A stretch of 64,000 nucleotides of DNA from Paraphaeosphaeria minitans (GCA_015832175.1 WJXW01000013.1:1674001-1738000); one strand, 5' to 3'; counted from the first letter of the stretch, positions 10,357 through 24,648 are shown. Notes: a model not told the origin generated them from the letters alone. Program-made: numbers and translations.

Positions 10357-12467
10357 CTAGTAACTTTTCTTTTGTGCAATAGCCTATATCTATTATACGC
10401 TTCCTTTTCCTGTCCTTCTCTATCTATATAGTTGGCCTTCCCCTATTAGAATAGGTTGTGAGGTAGGTGCAGTAATACTATATAGTAGAGGTCCTGTTTA
10501 TACCTACTTTTATGTAAATAGGTAGTAATAGCTAACCTACTTAGTTCTTACCTTACCCCTTTGCATAGTAGTAGAGTTATATTATATAATAAAGTTCTTT
10601 CTAGGCATATGTCCTATGCGCAAATAGAAGGTAGAGTGTTAAATAATATAATACTTAGCGCTAGGTCTTAGTAAGTAGGTATAGAAGGATGTCTTCTAGT
10701 CGTGTAATAAAGGTATATAGTAGAAGTAAGGTATAAAGTAGCCTTCTATGCTTCTTCTTTATTACTCTATTAGTTTTATTTATCTTTTTTCTTTTTTATA
10801 TAATAGTTTTTATCGTCTAGCTCTCTTTTAAAGTTAAAGATGTATACTTATATATCTATAGCAGAGGGTTTATATTTATAAAAGTTAGTGTATAATAATA
10901 TGTATTACTCTCTAGCTTCCTAAGTATCCCTTAGTAGATAGTTAGTAGACTAGTATTCTTCTTTATAGTATATAAAGCATTTCTACTTTATACAAGAGCT
11001 TAAACTTCTAAAGTTACTCCTTTTTTTTAGTTTAAAGGTTAATCTACCTCTAGAGAGGTTAGATCCTCTTATGCGATTAAAATTATTATATTATTAATTA
11101 GTGTAGTACACCTCTTTACTATCTTAGAGAAACTATAACTTCTTCCTATTTTTAGTAACTTAGAGTAATATATAAAGGTTACTAAGTAAGCCTTTTACTA
11201 TATTTTTAGAGTTAAATATAGCTTGTTTAAGGTTAGAATAGCCGCAGTATACTTATATAATAGTAGTGTGTAGTTATAGTTTACTACTAAAGCCTTATCT
11301 AAGAGCCTTTTAAGCTAAAGTAAGCTTATTAATTATTACTTTTAGGGCCTTATGCGAAATAGCGGCTAGATTATTCTTTTTTTAGTGTTTAAAGGTAAGA
11401 GTAGTTTAGTCTATTTAGTACTAATTATTTTTAACACTAGTGTTAAAGTGCCTGTTTAGTCTGTTATATAATTTATCCTATAGAAGTCCTAGTCTAATAT
11501 TATATAGGTAGTAGGTGCTCGCACGATTAGAAAGGATTTCTAGAAAGATGTTTATGTACTAGTCCTATAGTATACCTAGCCTATAGTATAGTTTTCTAAA
11601 GATTCTTGTCTTATCTACTAGAATATTATATAGCCTACTAGTGTAGTTATTCTCTTTACTTTAAGCGTTCTAAAAGAGGATAATCTTGTCTAGCTAGATA
11701 GAAGTATAATCTCCTAGTTATTAAAGAGACTAGGAGTGTCTAGTCTCTTTATATAATATAGTTTATTAGGCAAAAGTAGTCTAGGTTTTAGGTTACTACT
11801 ACTAGTATAGCTCTATATATAGTGTCTCTATCCTCGTATATATAGGGATAGGCCCTAGCTATGCTCTATATATATATATATTACCTATAGATAGTGTAGG
11901 TTATATTATTAAAATTGTGTAAAGCAGTTTAGGTTGCAGTTATAGCGTTATTATATAAAGGGTCTATAGCTTATAATTAAGCTATAATAGTTTAAAGAGT
12001 TTCTTTATATAGGTGTCCTTTATTATAGTATTAGTAGTGACAAAGCCTTCTTTTATAAGAAAAGCAATAAGCTCTTTTCTTACTATATAACTAATTTTAT
12101 TAAAGGTTCTCTCTTTCTAGTTATTAAAATCTTTAGTAAAAGAAGAGATTACCTCTTTACCTTTAAGGCTACTTATGCGATATTACGTAATTATGTACAC
12201 TATATAAGTGTTTAGCTATTTTAGAGAAGGGGGTAGGTAGCTATATAGATTTACTCTATCTATTTAGTACTTTTATATAATTTCTCCTTTTAAGGTAATA
12301 GCCTTAATATTTATTACTTCCTCTACTTATTAAAGCTATGTTACTTTATCTTCTTACTAAAGAGGCAGTATCAATTATTACGTAACGTTCTTAGGTTATA
12401 GTTCTTCTAGGAAGTCTCCTAGTCTTAAGGCTATGTTATTATTATCTTTTTTAGTTATGCGATGTGT
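10357..12467 (-). pseudogene. GagC copy 1 Gag relic
   Basis: Strongly mutated minus-strand copy of the two-part coding region seen at 43105-45070. The Gag part is the stretch from about 11900 down to 10400, and the upstream small ORF is at about 12430-11960. The homology reads through in the same order, and the CCHC-like knuckle region lies near 10960-11000. At 12467 it is interrupted by GypA copy 1; the 5' leader continues at 26273-26543. It is translated in no frame. Stop density is much higher than in copy 2, so this copy has either been exposed to RIP longer or was hit more efficiently. Confidence 0.75.
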
Positions 12468-12897
12468 TGTTAGGATCTGAAATCCACATAATAGCGGGAA
12501 GCTGGTTTTGTACCTAGCGGGCGCGTAGCAAGGATTAAGTGGGGACTTAATGCCGGCTACGCCTTAAATAAAGAAGTTACGTAACTACTCTCTATAGAGC
12601 GCTTAATTGCTTTGTGTAGAGCATAACATACATAACCACTCTCTATAGAGCGCTCTCCACAGAGCGCTCCCTACAGAGCGGACTTTGCTTAGTATATAGG
12701 AACATAAGGATAGACTCTCTATACTTATATTTAATCTGTTTATTAATCTATTATTTAGATTCTAGCAGACTAAATTGTTAACTTATTACACTTTATAAGA
12801 TACTATTATATTAATAAGACTTTCTACCTTCTGTAAGTACTCCTGCCTAAGAACTAACTTTAACCCTTTAGGACTAGCTACCCTTTTAGATTTAACA
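12468..12897 (+). repeat. GypA 5' LTR (copy 1)
   Basis: 430 bp, TGTTAGGATCTG to GGATTTAACA-like end (TTAGATTTAACA). The U3 holds several GCGCTCTCTACAGA-type short palindromic units (about 12595-12680) and a TATA-like GTATATAGGAAC near 12692. Confidence 0.93.
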
Positions 12898-12974
12898 TCT
12901 TAAACACCTTTAATATAAGTACTTTATAAACTCCTACCTCTTCTACAGCTTTAGGTGCTACTAAGATTACTTCT

Positions 12975-14800
12975 ATAAAGAATAGTAGTAAGGTGCATAA
13001 ACTAGATCTCTACTTTAGCAAATAATCTTAAACTAATATCTAGATTCTTTAGTTAAACCTCTACTTCTTTAACTTAGATAAACCTTTTAAAGACAAAAAA
13101 AAGGTTATTTTTGTAGCAATATATATGTAAGGAGATGTAGGATTATAAATTTATTCTTACTTTAAAAAGTACCTAAGAATAGACTACAATAATAATAATA
13201 ATAATTACGCAGATAAGCACGCTAATACAGTTAATATTATTAAAGATTATAATAACTTTAAGAAATACTTTAAATAACTCTTTAGGATCGCTAATAAGGA
13301 CTCTATTACAAAAGTAAAGATTTAGACTATAACTTAGAAATAATTAGTAGCTAAGTATATAGCTAAGTTTTGCAGATACGCTGTGCAACTTAACTAGGAT
13401 AATAAATCTCTTTAGAACATATATAAATAAGGACTTAAATAGAAACTATATAAGGAACTCTTACGTAGTAGTGCATAAATTGCTAACCTTAAGGAACTAT
13501 ATAAAGAAACTATTAGGATTAATAAAAAGTAGTTTTTATTGCAACAGGAGCTCTACTAAAACCCTAGGGCAATAAGCTTTAGATAACTAGCAAAAGTAGT
13601 TTATAAGAACCCTATTAGAATTGTCTAAAAGTAACAGCTAAGGAACTACTAGAGATACAAACTAATAGAAGATGTCTAGTTTAACTACTTAGGCAAAAGA
13701 AAAGGAGGAAGAATAGGCCCTAAGCAGCCTAATAAACGCGTCTCTAATAGAAGTTAATAACTAATAACTAAGACTTATAAATGCTTTACATGTAGTAAAC
13801 TAGGCCACATAGCCAGAAACTATAGATTAAAGAACAAAGTCTATTAAACTAAGTTAAATGTACTAACTATTAAGGACTAAGAACCTAATAAGGAATAGGA
13901 AGTTATTATAACACTATTTAGTTACTAACGCGTTACGCTAGAATAAAGTAAGTAATTAGATTTATCTAACTTATAACTATATAAAGATCTAGAAGACAAC
14001 TCTAACGTATACCACAACACAGAAGACGTAGAAGAGATACTAAAATCTCCCACTTCTTACCTATAAAGTAGGCGGGAAAAAGATAACCCTATGTCACCTA
14101 AGTATAAACTAAATGTTTAGGACTATATAGAACCCCACTAGGCACTAAAAGGAATGCAACCCTACAAAAATAAGAAGTTAGACTATATACTAAAGTACTA
14201 CCTAGACTACTAAAATCCTACACACTAATTCTATATGTGGATATATTACAAAGAACCAATATACACATAACACAAGGTAGAGAAAGAGGAGAATAAGAAA
14301 TAACCTAGAAGGAAACTACGCTATAGATAAATATGGACAGACTACCCTATCGCAGCTTACAATAAACACCTCTAGAATAAATAATAAGTAAAATACTTTC
14401 CTTACCTTACACTAAAGGGTAATAAATACTATAATATGCTTGTTAATAGAGACTATATACAACTATACTAGTACACGTGTTTAAACTAAGACTATAAATA
14501 CTACTATATAACTAAATATTTAGATAGCTTTGCAAACTACCCTACGTAAGAAGTAATAACAGAACTACTAATTTAACTAGTACATAGGAATAGTAAAGAC
14601 TACAGGAGAAAAAACAGAAGAATATCCTTGCGGGAAAAAGAAGAAGATAATCTATATAAGCTACGTACTTAAAAATAATAATAGAAGCAGATGCTTAGAA
14701 ACGTATACTAGGCACTAGAACTTAACTATAACCTATACAAACAGATGTCTTTTTTAGGCCTAAACTTAAATAAGAAAATACCTTTATTAAATTAAATGCT
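12975..14800 (+). pseudogene. GypA copy 1 Gag relic
   Basis: Plus-strand frame with capsid-like helices (KYIAKFCRYAVQLN near 13350, LRNYQRYKLIEDVQFNYLG near 13635-13690). A zinc knuckle lies at 13782-13823 and reads CFTCSKLGHIARNY: this is CX2CX4HX4C in which the last Cys (TGT) has become Tyr (TAT), a G-to-A change expected from RIP. An AAT repeat at 13186-13204 gives an Asn/Asp run. The basic stretch GKRKGGRIGPKQPNKR precedes the knuckle. Downstream, about 13900-14750, is a long linker to protease. Stops are TAA or TAG at Gln/Trp positions. The start codon could not be fixed. Confidence 0.8.
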
Positions 14801-17702
14801 ATAGTAAGCACAGCATTAGTTAAGCTACTAGTATAGCTTAAAAGAATATAAGCTTAAGCTCTTGTAGACTTAGGAGTAGGAAAGAACTTTATATTTTATT
14901 AGATAGTAAGACAAGCAGGACTTATAATATTAGAGAAAGAAGTACCCTATATTATCTATGTTACGAATAAATCTCTAATTCCTAAGACACCTTAAATATA
15001 CTAGGAGGTTACTACCACAATAACAGTCTAAGGACATAGAGAGGAACTTACCTTAGATGTCTTACTAGGATCTAAGCATAAGTTAGTCTTAGGATTACCT
15101 TAGTTAATAATACACAACCTATAGATTAACTAGGGTACAAAGAAAATATTATTTAAACGCTATAATTATATATTATAAGTAAAGCCTACGTATTAACTAA
15201 AAATAATAGTAGATAAGGGAGTTATTAATAACATAATACTATAATAAATAGTTAAAAAACAGAAGTACACCTTAGCAAACGCTAGTAGGAACTACTAGAT
15301 TAAGAAGTGTAAGAAAGAGGACAATAGCACACCCCTTACCTTACTAAGAGAGTACAGGAAATAGACACACATATTTATAGAAAAGGAAGGAAAAGCAAAC
15401 CTACTAGAACATTAACCCTAGGATCTTATAATAGACCTAGAAGAAGGGAAGACGCCACCCTTTAGACCACTATATAGTAAGATAGGAGAAGAACTCCTTA
15501 AAGAACGTAATTTTATTAAAATAAACCTTAAGAAAGGATATATATAACTATTAAAGTTACTAGTAGTAAGCCCTTTTATGTTTATTAAGAAAAAGGATAG
15601 ATTAGATAGACTATACGTTAACTACTAATAACTTAATAATATAATAATAAAGAACTAATATCTACTACTAAACATTATAGAGTTATAAGATTAACTATCT
15701 TAAGCTAAGATATTTATAATAATAGATCTAAGAGACGGTTACCACCTTATATAAATTAAGAAAGGTAAAAAATAAAAAACAGCGTTTTAATTACGCTATA
15801 AACTATTTAAATATAAGGTTATGCCTTTTAAACTTATAAACGCACTAGCAGCTTTTATAGCACTTATTAATAACGTACTTTATAAATATCTAGACATATT
15901 TGTTATTGTGTATATAGACAATATTCTTGTCTTTTCTAAAAACAAATTAGACTACACTAAGTATGTATAGACAGTACTAGAAGCACTAGACAAAGCATGC
16001 CTTTGTATTAAACTTAAGAAATGTAAGTTTAACATTAAATAACTTGAATTTCTAGGATATATTATTACTATAGAAGGAATTAAGATAGCACTAAGTAAAG
16101 TTAAATGCATTAAGAACTAGCTAATACTAAAGACAGCTAAGAATATCTAAGAATTCTTAGAATTCTATAGATTTAATTAACAATTCATCTAAAATTATAT
16201 AAAGGTTATAATACCTTTAATAAATCTTATAAAGAAGAATGTACCCTTTAAATAGATAGATAAGTGTAGAATGTTATTCTAACTCCTTAAGATAGTATGT
16301 ATTATAGAACCTATCCTTATTTATTTTAGAAGCGATAAACTACTACGCTTTAAAATAGACGCTAGCAATCTTACGCTAAGCGCCTACGCTAAATAAGAAC
16401 GTAATAGTAAATAGCACCTAATTGCCTATTACTTATGTAAATTTAATAACGCTAAAACATAATACAACGTATATAATAAAGAACTCTACGCTATTGTTAA
16501 AGCCTTAAAGCACTAGAGGATTTATACACTTAGTTACTTAACGCTAGAAATCTATATAGATTATAAGAACTTTCTAAGGTTTATAATAACAAAAGAACTT
16601 ACGCTATAACAATAAAGATAGTTATAAACTATAGAGTAGTATAAGTTTAAAATTATCTACATAGCTAGAAAAGAAAATAGCAGAGCAGACGCTCTTAGCT
16701 AATAAAGTAATCTAGTAGAAGAAAAAGTAAAAACCTTCTCCGCAATCCTTTACAAAGCTAAAGATAGATCTCTAGAACTAATAGCAGAACTAAATTAACT
16801 TTTAGTAATTAACTAAGAAGTTCTAGAACATCTACAGACTAAGATTATCTAATAATACTATAATAACCCTATGTACAGACATCTAAGCATCACAAAAATA
16901 ATAGAACTTATCTAAAAGAATTACACCTTTAAAGGAATTAAGGAAGCTGTAATAACTTATATCTATAAATGTGTAGAATACTAGAGAAACAAATATAGCA
17001 TACATCTTAAATATAGAGAGATGTAAGTAATTAGAATACTAACAGCACTATAAGAAGACATTACTATAGATTTTATTACAGGAATTCTAAACTCTAAGGA
17101 TCTAACAACAGGAATTAAATATAACAGTATACTAGTAATAGTCTACTAACTAACTAAGTATATTAAGCTTATTCTATGCCTTAAAAGAATAACAGCAAAG
17201 GAACTCGCTTTTCTTATTCTAGATAGACTAATTAGACACTACAGAATCCTAAAAATAATTATTAGTAACAGAGATAAGCTCTTTATGTTAAATTATTAGA
17301 TAACGCTTATAGCACTGCTTAGAATGAAACGAAAGCTATTAACAGCTTACTATCTATAAATACACGAACAGACAGAACGTATAAACTAAACTATAGAAAC
17401 GTACCTACGCATCTACTGCAATAGTTAGAAGAATAACTAGATTTTATTACTACCTATAGCATAGTTAGCCTATAATAACAAAGTATTAGCAGTATTAGGA
17501 CATACACTGTTCTATATAAACTATAGAAGACACCTATATCTCTTTAACTAACAATTTCCTACGACAATTAAAGCAAAAGAAGCTATAGATATAGTAGAAA
17601 ATATAAAGAAAATACACTAACAACTCTAAGAAAATCTTAAGAAAGCTTAGCAGCAATTAATTTTATATTAAAATTAAAAACGAAAAATGGCACCTTAGCT
17701 AA

Positions 17703-17895
17703 TGTTATAGGCTAGCCTTAGAGAATAAACAGAACTGTAAGTGCTAAAATATAAAGGATAAATTCTAGGTATTAAGTCTCTATAGGGGGGTGTGCCGCTT
17801 ATAAGAAGAGTTTTCTTTAGTAGGTCTACTTCTTTAGGGCTGTTCCTTTCTTTAAGATCTTTCTAAAGGCTAGGGCTATACCCTAGCCTATTATA
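17703..17895 (-). repeat. GypB 3' LTR (copy 1)
   Basis: 193 bp, TGTTATAGGCTAGCC to CCTAGCCTATTATA on the plus strand. The terminal inverted block has decayed by transitions relative to 24649-24841. Confidence 0.92.
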
Positions 17896-18126
17896 TACTC
17901 TAGACCTTACTTAGTTTAAAATGTCTTATAGTTACAAGATAAGCTTTAAAGATCTTAAGAGTGTCGTGCTATAGTAAAGTAGTAGTGTAGAGGCAGCCCT
18001 AAAGTAGCTTTAGGGCGAGGGCCCTTATTAGGCAGTTTGTTTATTTACCTTATTATTATAAGGCGACAGGATAGCGCTCCTACCCTTTTTAATATAATTA
18101 TTATATATCTATTACCTTAGTAGTGC

Positions 18127-18300
18127 GTTGCTATTGTAGTTTCTTTATGTCTATATTACTCTACTTTTCTTTTTCCCTTCTCTACTCTCTCTTTCTTATA
18201 CTAACCCTAACCTGCGCCTATTCTAACTTCCTTAACTATCTATAACTACTTCTATCTTTATCTCTTTCTAGCTCTAATCTAGTTCCCTTTCTATTCCCGC
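18127..18300 (+). promoter_or_regulatory. pyrimidine-rich leader before the antisense ORF in GypB
   Basis: Long CT-rich stretch (TTCTTTTTCCCTTCTCTACTC and similar) ending a few bases before ATG 18304. Pyrimidine tracts near transcription starts are common in filamentous fungi. Its strand matches the downstream ORF and opposes the retroelement. Confidence 0.4.
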
Positions 18301-18303
18301 GCT

Positions 18304-18813
18304 ATGCGCCCTTATACTCTTATTAGTCTCTTAGCCCTCTTTTTTAGCGTTCTATTTGTAGCTGCAGCTAACATTAATATTATTAATAATAGCCTTTAAA
18401 GTAGCGCCGCCTTAGTAGATATCTTTAGTTCTAGTAGTAGTAGTAGTAACAACTCTCTAGACCTAAACTAGCGCTTTACTAAGCCTAGCTATGCGTATAC
18501 TAAGGAGAAGATTAATAATACTAAAATAGAAGAGATTCTTTAGAGCCTTAACACGCCTATATAGTAGCCTAATAGTAGTAATTGCCCTTACTCTTTTATA
18601 ACCTCTAAAAGGCGTATACTAGCTAATTACCCTAACTCTATTACTCTTACCTATACTTTAAAGCGGCTTTACATTGCTAAGAGCGCAGTTCTTTAAAAAG
18701 ATAGTTTAGATAAAGAGCTAGCTAATTCTAATATAGGCCTTATATATATTAAATATATTAGGCGCCTAAAGCAGCTTAGGCGTATAAAGTAAGTCTATAG
18801 CCTTATATTCTAA
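18304..18813 (+). pseudogene. antisense ORF with signal-peptide-like start inside GypB
   Basis: Unrecognised gene on the strand opposite to GypB pol, in the 1.8 kb between the chromodomain and the 3' LTR. From ATG 18304 it begins MRPYTLISLLALFFSVLFVA followed by AAN, which has the short n-region, hydrophobic core and small-residue end of a secretion signal. A Ser/Asn-rich stretch follows (runs of AGT codons near 18430), then KPSYAYTKEKINNTKIEEI, NCPYSFITSKRRILANYP and LKRLYIAKSAVL. Seven RIP-type stops interrupt it before the TAA at 18811; the frame can be followed further to about 19270 with less conviction. A pyrimidine-rich tract (18127-18300), typical of fungal promoters, lies upstream. 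It could be a captured secreted-protein gene, an env-like accessory ORF, or a chance frame. The single complete GypB copy prevents comparison. Confidence 0.4.
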
Positions 18814-19749
18814 ACTATTATTAATATTTATATAGCTGTTAACTATTCTAGGGTTACTTCTATAGCGCCTACTATTATACTAAGGCTACCTACTAGTATA
18901 ATTCTGCCCCCTTCGCTAATAATCTAGGCCTAAGGCGGGCTCTGCGCCTCTAGATTAAATACGTAGAGTAAAGCTAAGTTAATAGCAATTCGCATATCTA
19001 TAATTCTAGAATATATAGTACTAACCCCTAAAAGCCTATAACTAGAACACTGCTTACCTTTATAGTAGAGTTCTACTGCTTAGTCTAGTAGTATAAGTAG
19101 TACCTAAACTTAGCGCTTAAGAATTCTAGCCTAATCTAGGAGCTAGACTCTTCTACTATACCCTTACCTTAGCGTAGCAACAGAATAGTAGTTGCCCCCC
19201 CTAATATAGACATAGCCCTAGTAGCACCTTCGCTCTAGATAACTCTAGCCTAGCGTAGTAGTAACTATAATTAGAATCTAGTAGCGTTAGCTAATAATGT
19301 AGTAGAGTAGATAAATAATATAAGAAATTATATCTAGTAATCTAAAAAGAGCATAGGCCAGCGCCTAGACAAAATAACCTAGACCTAAGCGTAGACTACT
19401 AACCTACTTACCACTATTGCAGAGCAACTTAGGACAGCTCCTAGCTAATACTATCTTACCCTCCTAGCAGCCCTAGCCTAATAGCGTATACCCTTTAACC
19501 TATATTAAGAGTCTTATAAAGTAACTCTACCTAAGCCTTTATCTAGAGCTAGCTTAGTGCACCCTTTTAGGTGCCGCTACTACTAGTGTAAAGAGTAATA
19601 TAGTTATTATAGCCCCCCTTTATTCCTACCTAGTATTACTTTAGTGCCGCTTTAGTTATAGCAACCCTAGGGCTAATAGCCTTTAGTAGTTTTTAAATAG
19701 ATAGCGCCTTTACTAAGTTAGTAAGGGAATAAATTCTTAAATACCTATT

Positions 19750-22700
19750 ATAGCTTCCCTTATAATGTTCATGTGTTCTTCTCTATAGGCTAAATAGGAC
19801 TATTATTATGCTTATAGTCCCCCTAGGTAGCCTTAAAGCGGTCTAGAGCTATAGTGTCTATAATATTTTTAACTAGTACCTAGATTAGTAATACCTATCT
19901 AGTCTACTTTACTAGCGCCTATTATTATTTTCCCTAGGTATTCTTAATGCGTAAGACCTCTTCTACTTCCTATTTACGTAGGTCTAGATCTGCTTCTTCT
20001 AGCTCTAGGGCTAGACCTAACTAGGCGTTAGCCTAGGTCTAACTAGGTAGGGGATCGTCCGCCGCTCACTTAAAGAGGTTAACATAGACAGTCTTATAAA
20101 AATTACTAGATAGGTCTAGCGTTACTATAAGTAAAGACAGCACAGCTATTATAGTATACTTAATTTTAAGCTAGTTAAGTTTCTTCTTTAGCTAGTTAGT
20201 TTTTATATTACGTAGTAAAAACTATATTTTATCTCTAACTTAGAATCGCTCTATAAAGTAGTAGGTATAGTTTATGGCCTTTATAGTGCGCTACTGTCTA
20301 TAGGCGATAGTAGTCTAGGCTAAAGCTATTCCTCTCTTAAAGTAGTCTAGGAAGTGCTTTACCCTCCTAGTAGAGGTGTAGGTAGACTCTACTAGTAAGG
20401 GGATTCTCTTAAGGAGATTAACATAATATCTATTTAGTAGAAAGTTTAGGCTTAGGCCTATAGTAGTAGATACTCTATTATTTAACATAAGCTAGTAGGC
20501 TAGAAGGCAGTCTAGCCAGTCTATTTATTTAAAGTTAACTATAATACAGAGGACTAAGAGTACCTCCTAGTTTACCCTCTTTGTACTACTGTTAGTCTAG
20601 GGGTAGTATACTATAAAGAGAAGTTATTTTATTCTAGTTAATTTATATAGTGTAGTCTAGAACTTCCCTAGCTAGTCTAAGCCTCTGTCTATAATTAGTA
20701 AAGTAGGGAAGCTATAGAACTGCTACTATATATTATAGAAGTAGGCTGTATAGTGCTCTACTATTATAAAAGTTATAGCTTCTAGTTATACATACTTTAA
20801 CAGCTTATTAGTAATTATAAGCAGGTATCGCGGTGCTACTATAAAGGCCTAGAAGAGGTCTACTATAAAATCTATTAAGAGTTACGCCTAGTACTAGTCT
20901 ATAATTAGGAGTAGCTATAGGAGACCTTACTACTTCCGCTAGTCTATATACGCTCCTACGCAGTGGCAATTATGCATAAATTAGGTAACATTTTTAGATA
21001 TATTATCCTAGTAGTAGTCTTAGTAGATAATTTTAAATATAGAGTTCTTCCTAAGATAGCCTACAACTAGAGACTTATATACGCGCTGTATAATAGTAGT
21101 AGTAAAAAATTCCTAAGCTAGAACCTAAAGGACTCCGCGCTATAGGAGGGACTTATATATACTAATTATATAGTCTCTAATTTATTAGGAAGTAGCAGCT
21201 ACTATAGGGAATATACAGTTACTACAGTGCACTACCTTAAGCCTAATATAGTAGAGGGGGAACTCTACTATAGCTATATCCTAAAGTGCCTATAAATGCG
21301 TGTTAGTAAAGATCTAAGCCCCTACTAGCGCTGTTAAAGATTGCGTCTACACTAGAATAGCCTATATAGTTCTAGGCACTATTAGTAGGGCGTTTATTCT
21401 TATCTACTAGGCTATATTCTACTTACGCCAGCTTAGTGCGTTTAGTCTAGCCACCTAGAATCTAGGCTAGTAGTAAAGGTAGAAGTAAAAGGTAAAGAGT
21501 AACTCTAACTACTAGTGCTAGCGCTTACTTAATTTTTAGATCTTTATAAAGTATTTAAAGTTCTTATAGTTTATTAGAATCTTAAAGGGGCGCACTACTC
21601 CTATTAGCTCTAGTCTCTATACTTAGAGGGCCTATATAATTGTAAGTAGCTTTTTGTTATAAATAGTGTAGTTCTGCTAGGCTAGTGTTAGGGCCGTAGA
21701 GTAGTAGGCTATAAGATGCTAGATCCCCTTAATACGTTAGAAGAGGCAGGCCCTAGTAGTGCTACCTAAGTAATCTACCTCTACTAGCGTATCGCGCTCT
21801 AGGTCCTAAAGCGCCAGGATAGGGCCCTATATAAACATGTCTTTTAGGGCCTAAAAGGCCTCTTATTCCTTAGGGCCCTATTAAAATAGGACCCCTTTCT
21901 TAGTAAGGGTATATAGAGGTGCAGCCTACTTAGAGAATTAAAAGAGAAAGTTATAATAGAAGTTAGTAAAGCTAATAAAGTAGTAGACTATATACACTGT
22001 AGAGGGGGCGTCCTATTAATTAATTACTTATATCTTTACTAGATTAGGGCAAATAGCCTTACCTGCTATAATAAAATACCCTAGGTACCTAACCTCTGTT
22101 ATTACGAATTTGCATTTCCCTAGGTCTATATATAGTTTAGCTTCTTATAGGAGTCCTAGCACTTATCGCACATAGTCCTAGTATTAGCGTAGGGGCCCTA
22201 TTATATAGATAAGGACATTATCTAGGTAAACTATATATATATTGCCTAGGGTATCCTTTAGAGCGCTATTAATATAGCGCTAGAATGTAGTAGGTGCCCT
22301 AGTTAGTCTAAATAGAACCACTAACTACTTGAAGAGGCTAAACTAGATATAGAACGTAGTATAGTATTCTTCCCCCTCTATAACTTATAGCTTATAGAAG
22401 GCAGCGTAGATATCTACTTTTATAAACTAAGTGGCCTAAGAGAGGGTGCGCAGTGTCTCTTTAATAAGTAGAAGAAAGTACTAATTTAGCTTAGAGATTA
22501 TATTAATCTCCTAATAGTTAATATATAGGCGCTATTTCCCCCTAGGCTTTAGGGCTAGAAGGACTAGAGCACCTACTAAAGAGGAGCTAGCTTATATCTA
22601 GCCCTTATCTATAAGTTCTATAAATTGGCGCCAGAGTTCTACTAGCTAATCTCTAGACATGCTATATAGTAGGCCCTAAGGCAGTCTTAAGAGGGAGCCG

Positions 22701-24648
22701 CTTAGGGTCTACCTTAGGTAGATATAGTAGTCTAACGTGCCCTAGTGTAGTAGGAGGCTAGATACTTTAGTTTTATTAAAGATAGCAGCGTACTTTACTA
22801 GTTCTAAGGGGAGAGTCCTGCCATCTTTAGTAAGGCCTAGCCCTATTATATTATAGGGGGGTAGGGGTCCTACTATGTAAGAAAGCGTTATTATAAGTAT
22901 CTAAGTAATATCCTAGAGTAAAGTTAGAAATACCTTTTCCTAGTCTTTATTTAGAGTATTAAAGAGTGTCGCGTTATCCTTCTTATTTACTAGTGTAGTA
23001 AGGAGGCCCTACCTCTCTACTATCTAGATGTTAAGAGCGATAAGACCCCTAGCTACACTAATTATAATTTTGCTACTATAGACATTTACTACTATTTTAG
23101 ACTTAGCTAGCTAAGAGGCCCCTAGAATTATATTCTAGTAAAGGTTAGGGATTATATAAGCGTAAAGGGTCTATTACTACCTAGATATATTATAAGGCAC
23201 TACTACTATTTCTATAATAAAGGTCTATAGTAATAACCTAGCGGCCTATTCTAGCTCCTAGGCTAAGATTATAATACGCTATAGCAAGAGTAAATCTACT
23301 AGTTTAGGGCTAATTACTATAAAGCATTTACACCCTATATTAATTAAGGCCTCTATATACTATATACTGTTAAGGAAGACGTAGAGGGTAAAGGTAGGCC
23401 TATTTATACCTATTCTAGCCCTAGTTACTCTAACTATTGCAGCTTACCCTAATTATACCTCTATTAATACTGTTGCGCTTAGCCCCTATATTAGCGTTAA
23501 ACTAGGGGCTATTCTTTTCCTAACTAGATACTTATCTTATTATGCTAAAGTTAGGTTATAATAGCCTAGAGTAAAACCACATTAAGGTAGGCTCTAGCTA
23601 TATAGTTAGGCTTACTATAGTAAGTGCACACGCCTACATCCTAGTGTTACTAGAAGATATATTTAGGTATCTAGTTTAGGCGCTACTTACCCGCCTCTTT
23701 ACCAGCTTAGGGCTAGATTAAGGTTAAAGCCGCTATAGGAGTTATATAAACGTCGCTATTGCTATCCTTAAAAGGGGGCTAGCTATTCTTATAAAAGGTA
23801 GCTTAAGTAGTAAGCTTATCTTCTAAGGCCTCTATTTTAAAGTCTGCTATAATCTATAAAAACCTAGTAATAGCCGCGTTATAGTTTCCTTTAGGAACGT
23901 TATAGTTAAGGGCAACTATATAGATGTTACGCTAAATTACGTGGCATAACTTACATAGTTTTTTAGCGTTACTCTACTAGCCGCTGCCCACCTCTACTAA
24001 GGTCTATTTAAAGCGGACGTAAAAGTTAGAGAAACTCTCCCTAAAGCCCTACCTAATTATATTAAGGCGTGTTTTAGCCTTTTACTAGGCGTGTTTATTA
24101 GTATATATAAAGGTAAGGTACTATATAAACGTCTATAGGTTAAACTAGCTATCCGCCCCCCTAGTTTAGTAGAAGGCTGCCACTATGTCCTAAGGACTAT
24201 TGTCTAGGCAGTCCTATATTAGCGCCTATTCTTTTTAGGGGGAGCTAATAAACTGCTTATTAGCCTAGAGCTTATAATCTATTATAACCTTCTAGGCCCT
24301 AAACTGTGTCTTTAAGCCCCTAAACTTAGTTAGGCTTAGAAGTAGTTTACGCTATAGGATTAGCTAGTCTATACTAGTAAATAGGGATCTGCCCCCTATA
24401 GTAGAGGTAAACAGGCCTAGGGTAGTGCTAGCGTAGGCCTATTAGCGTATAAAGAGCTCGCGCAGCTTTTTATTCTAGAGTTATAGTGTTTATATAGTAG
24501 AGCGGTCTTTATCTCTAGTAGTAATTAAGTTCTATAGTTATTCCACTAACTTAGTGATATTAGAGGTATCTATTAGTAGGTTATTCTAGACTCTATTATA
24601 TTTCTCTATTCCTTTAAATAACTCTTTTCTAGAAGACCTAGAATTTAA
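19750..24648 (-). pseudogene. GypB copy 1 Gag-Pol relic with chromodomain
   Basis: Read on the minus strand. Gag is about 24600-23300, and its sequence matches the plus-strand Gag of copy 2. RT contains VYLDNVLIY, with YLDNV at 22214-22228 (YLDDV expected, second Asp now Asn). Integrase shows HNCHCVGAYID near 20920-20990, the Cys end of the HHCC zinc site, followed by LLIDFIVDL near 20870, the first catalytic Asp. The C-terminus reads EEVLRIKNTQGK and LVKNIIDTIALDRFKAT at about 19960-19830. That pattern fits a degenerate chromodomain of the VKWTGW...TWEP...NI-DT-ALD-FE type. Many TAG/TAA stops at Gln/Trp sites. Family assignment is firm; borders are approximate. Confidence 0.85.
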
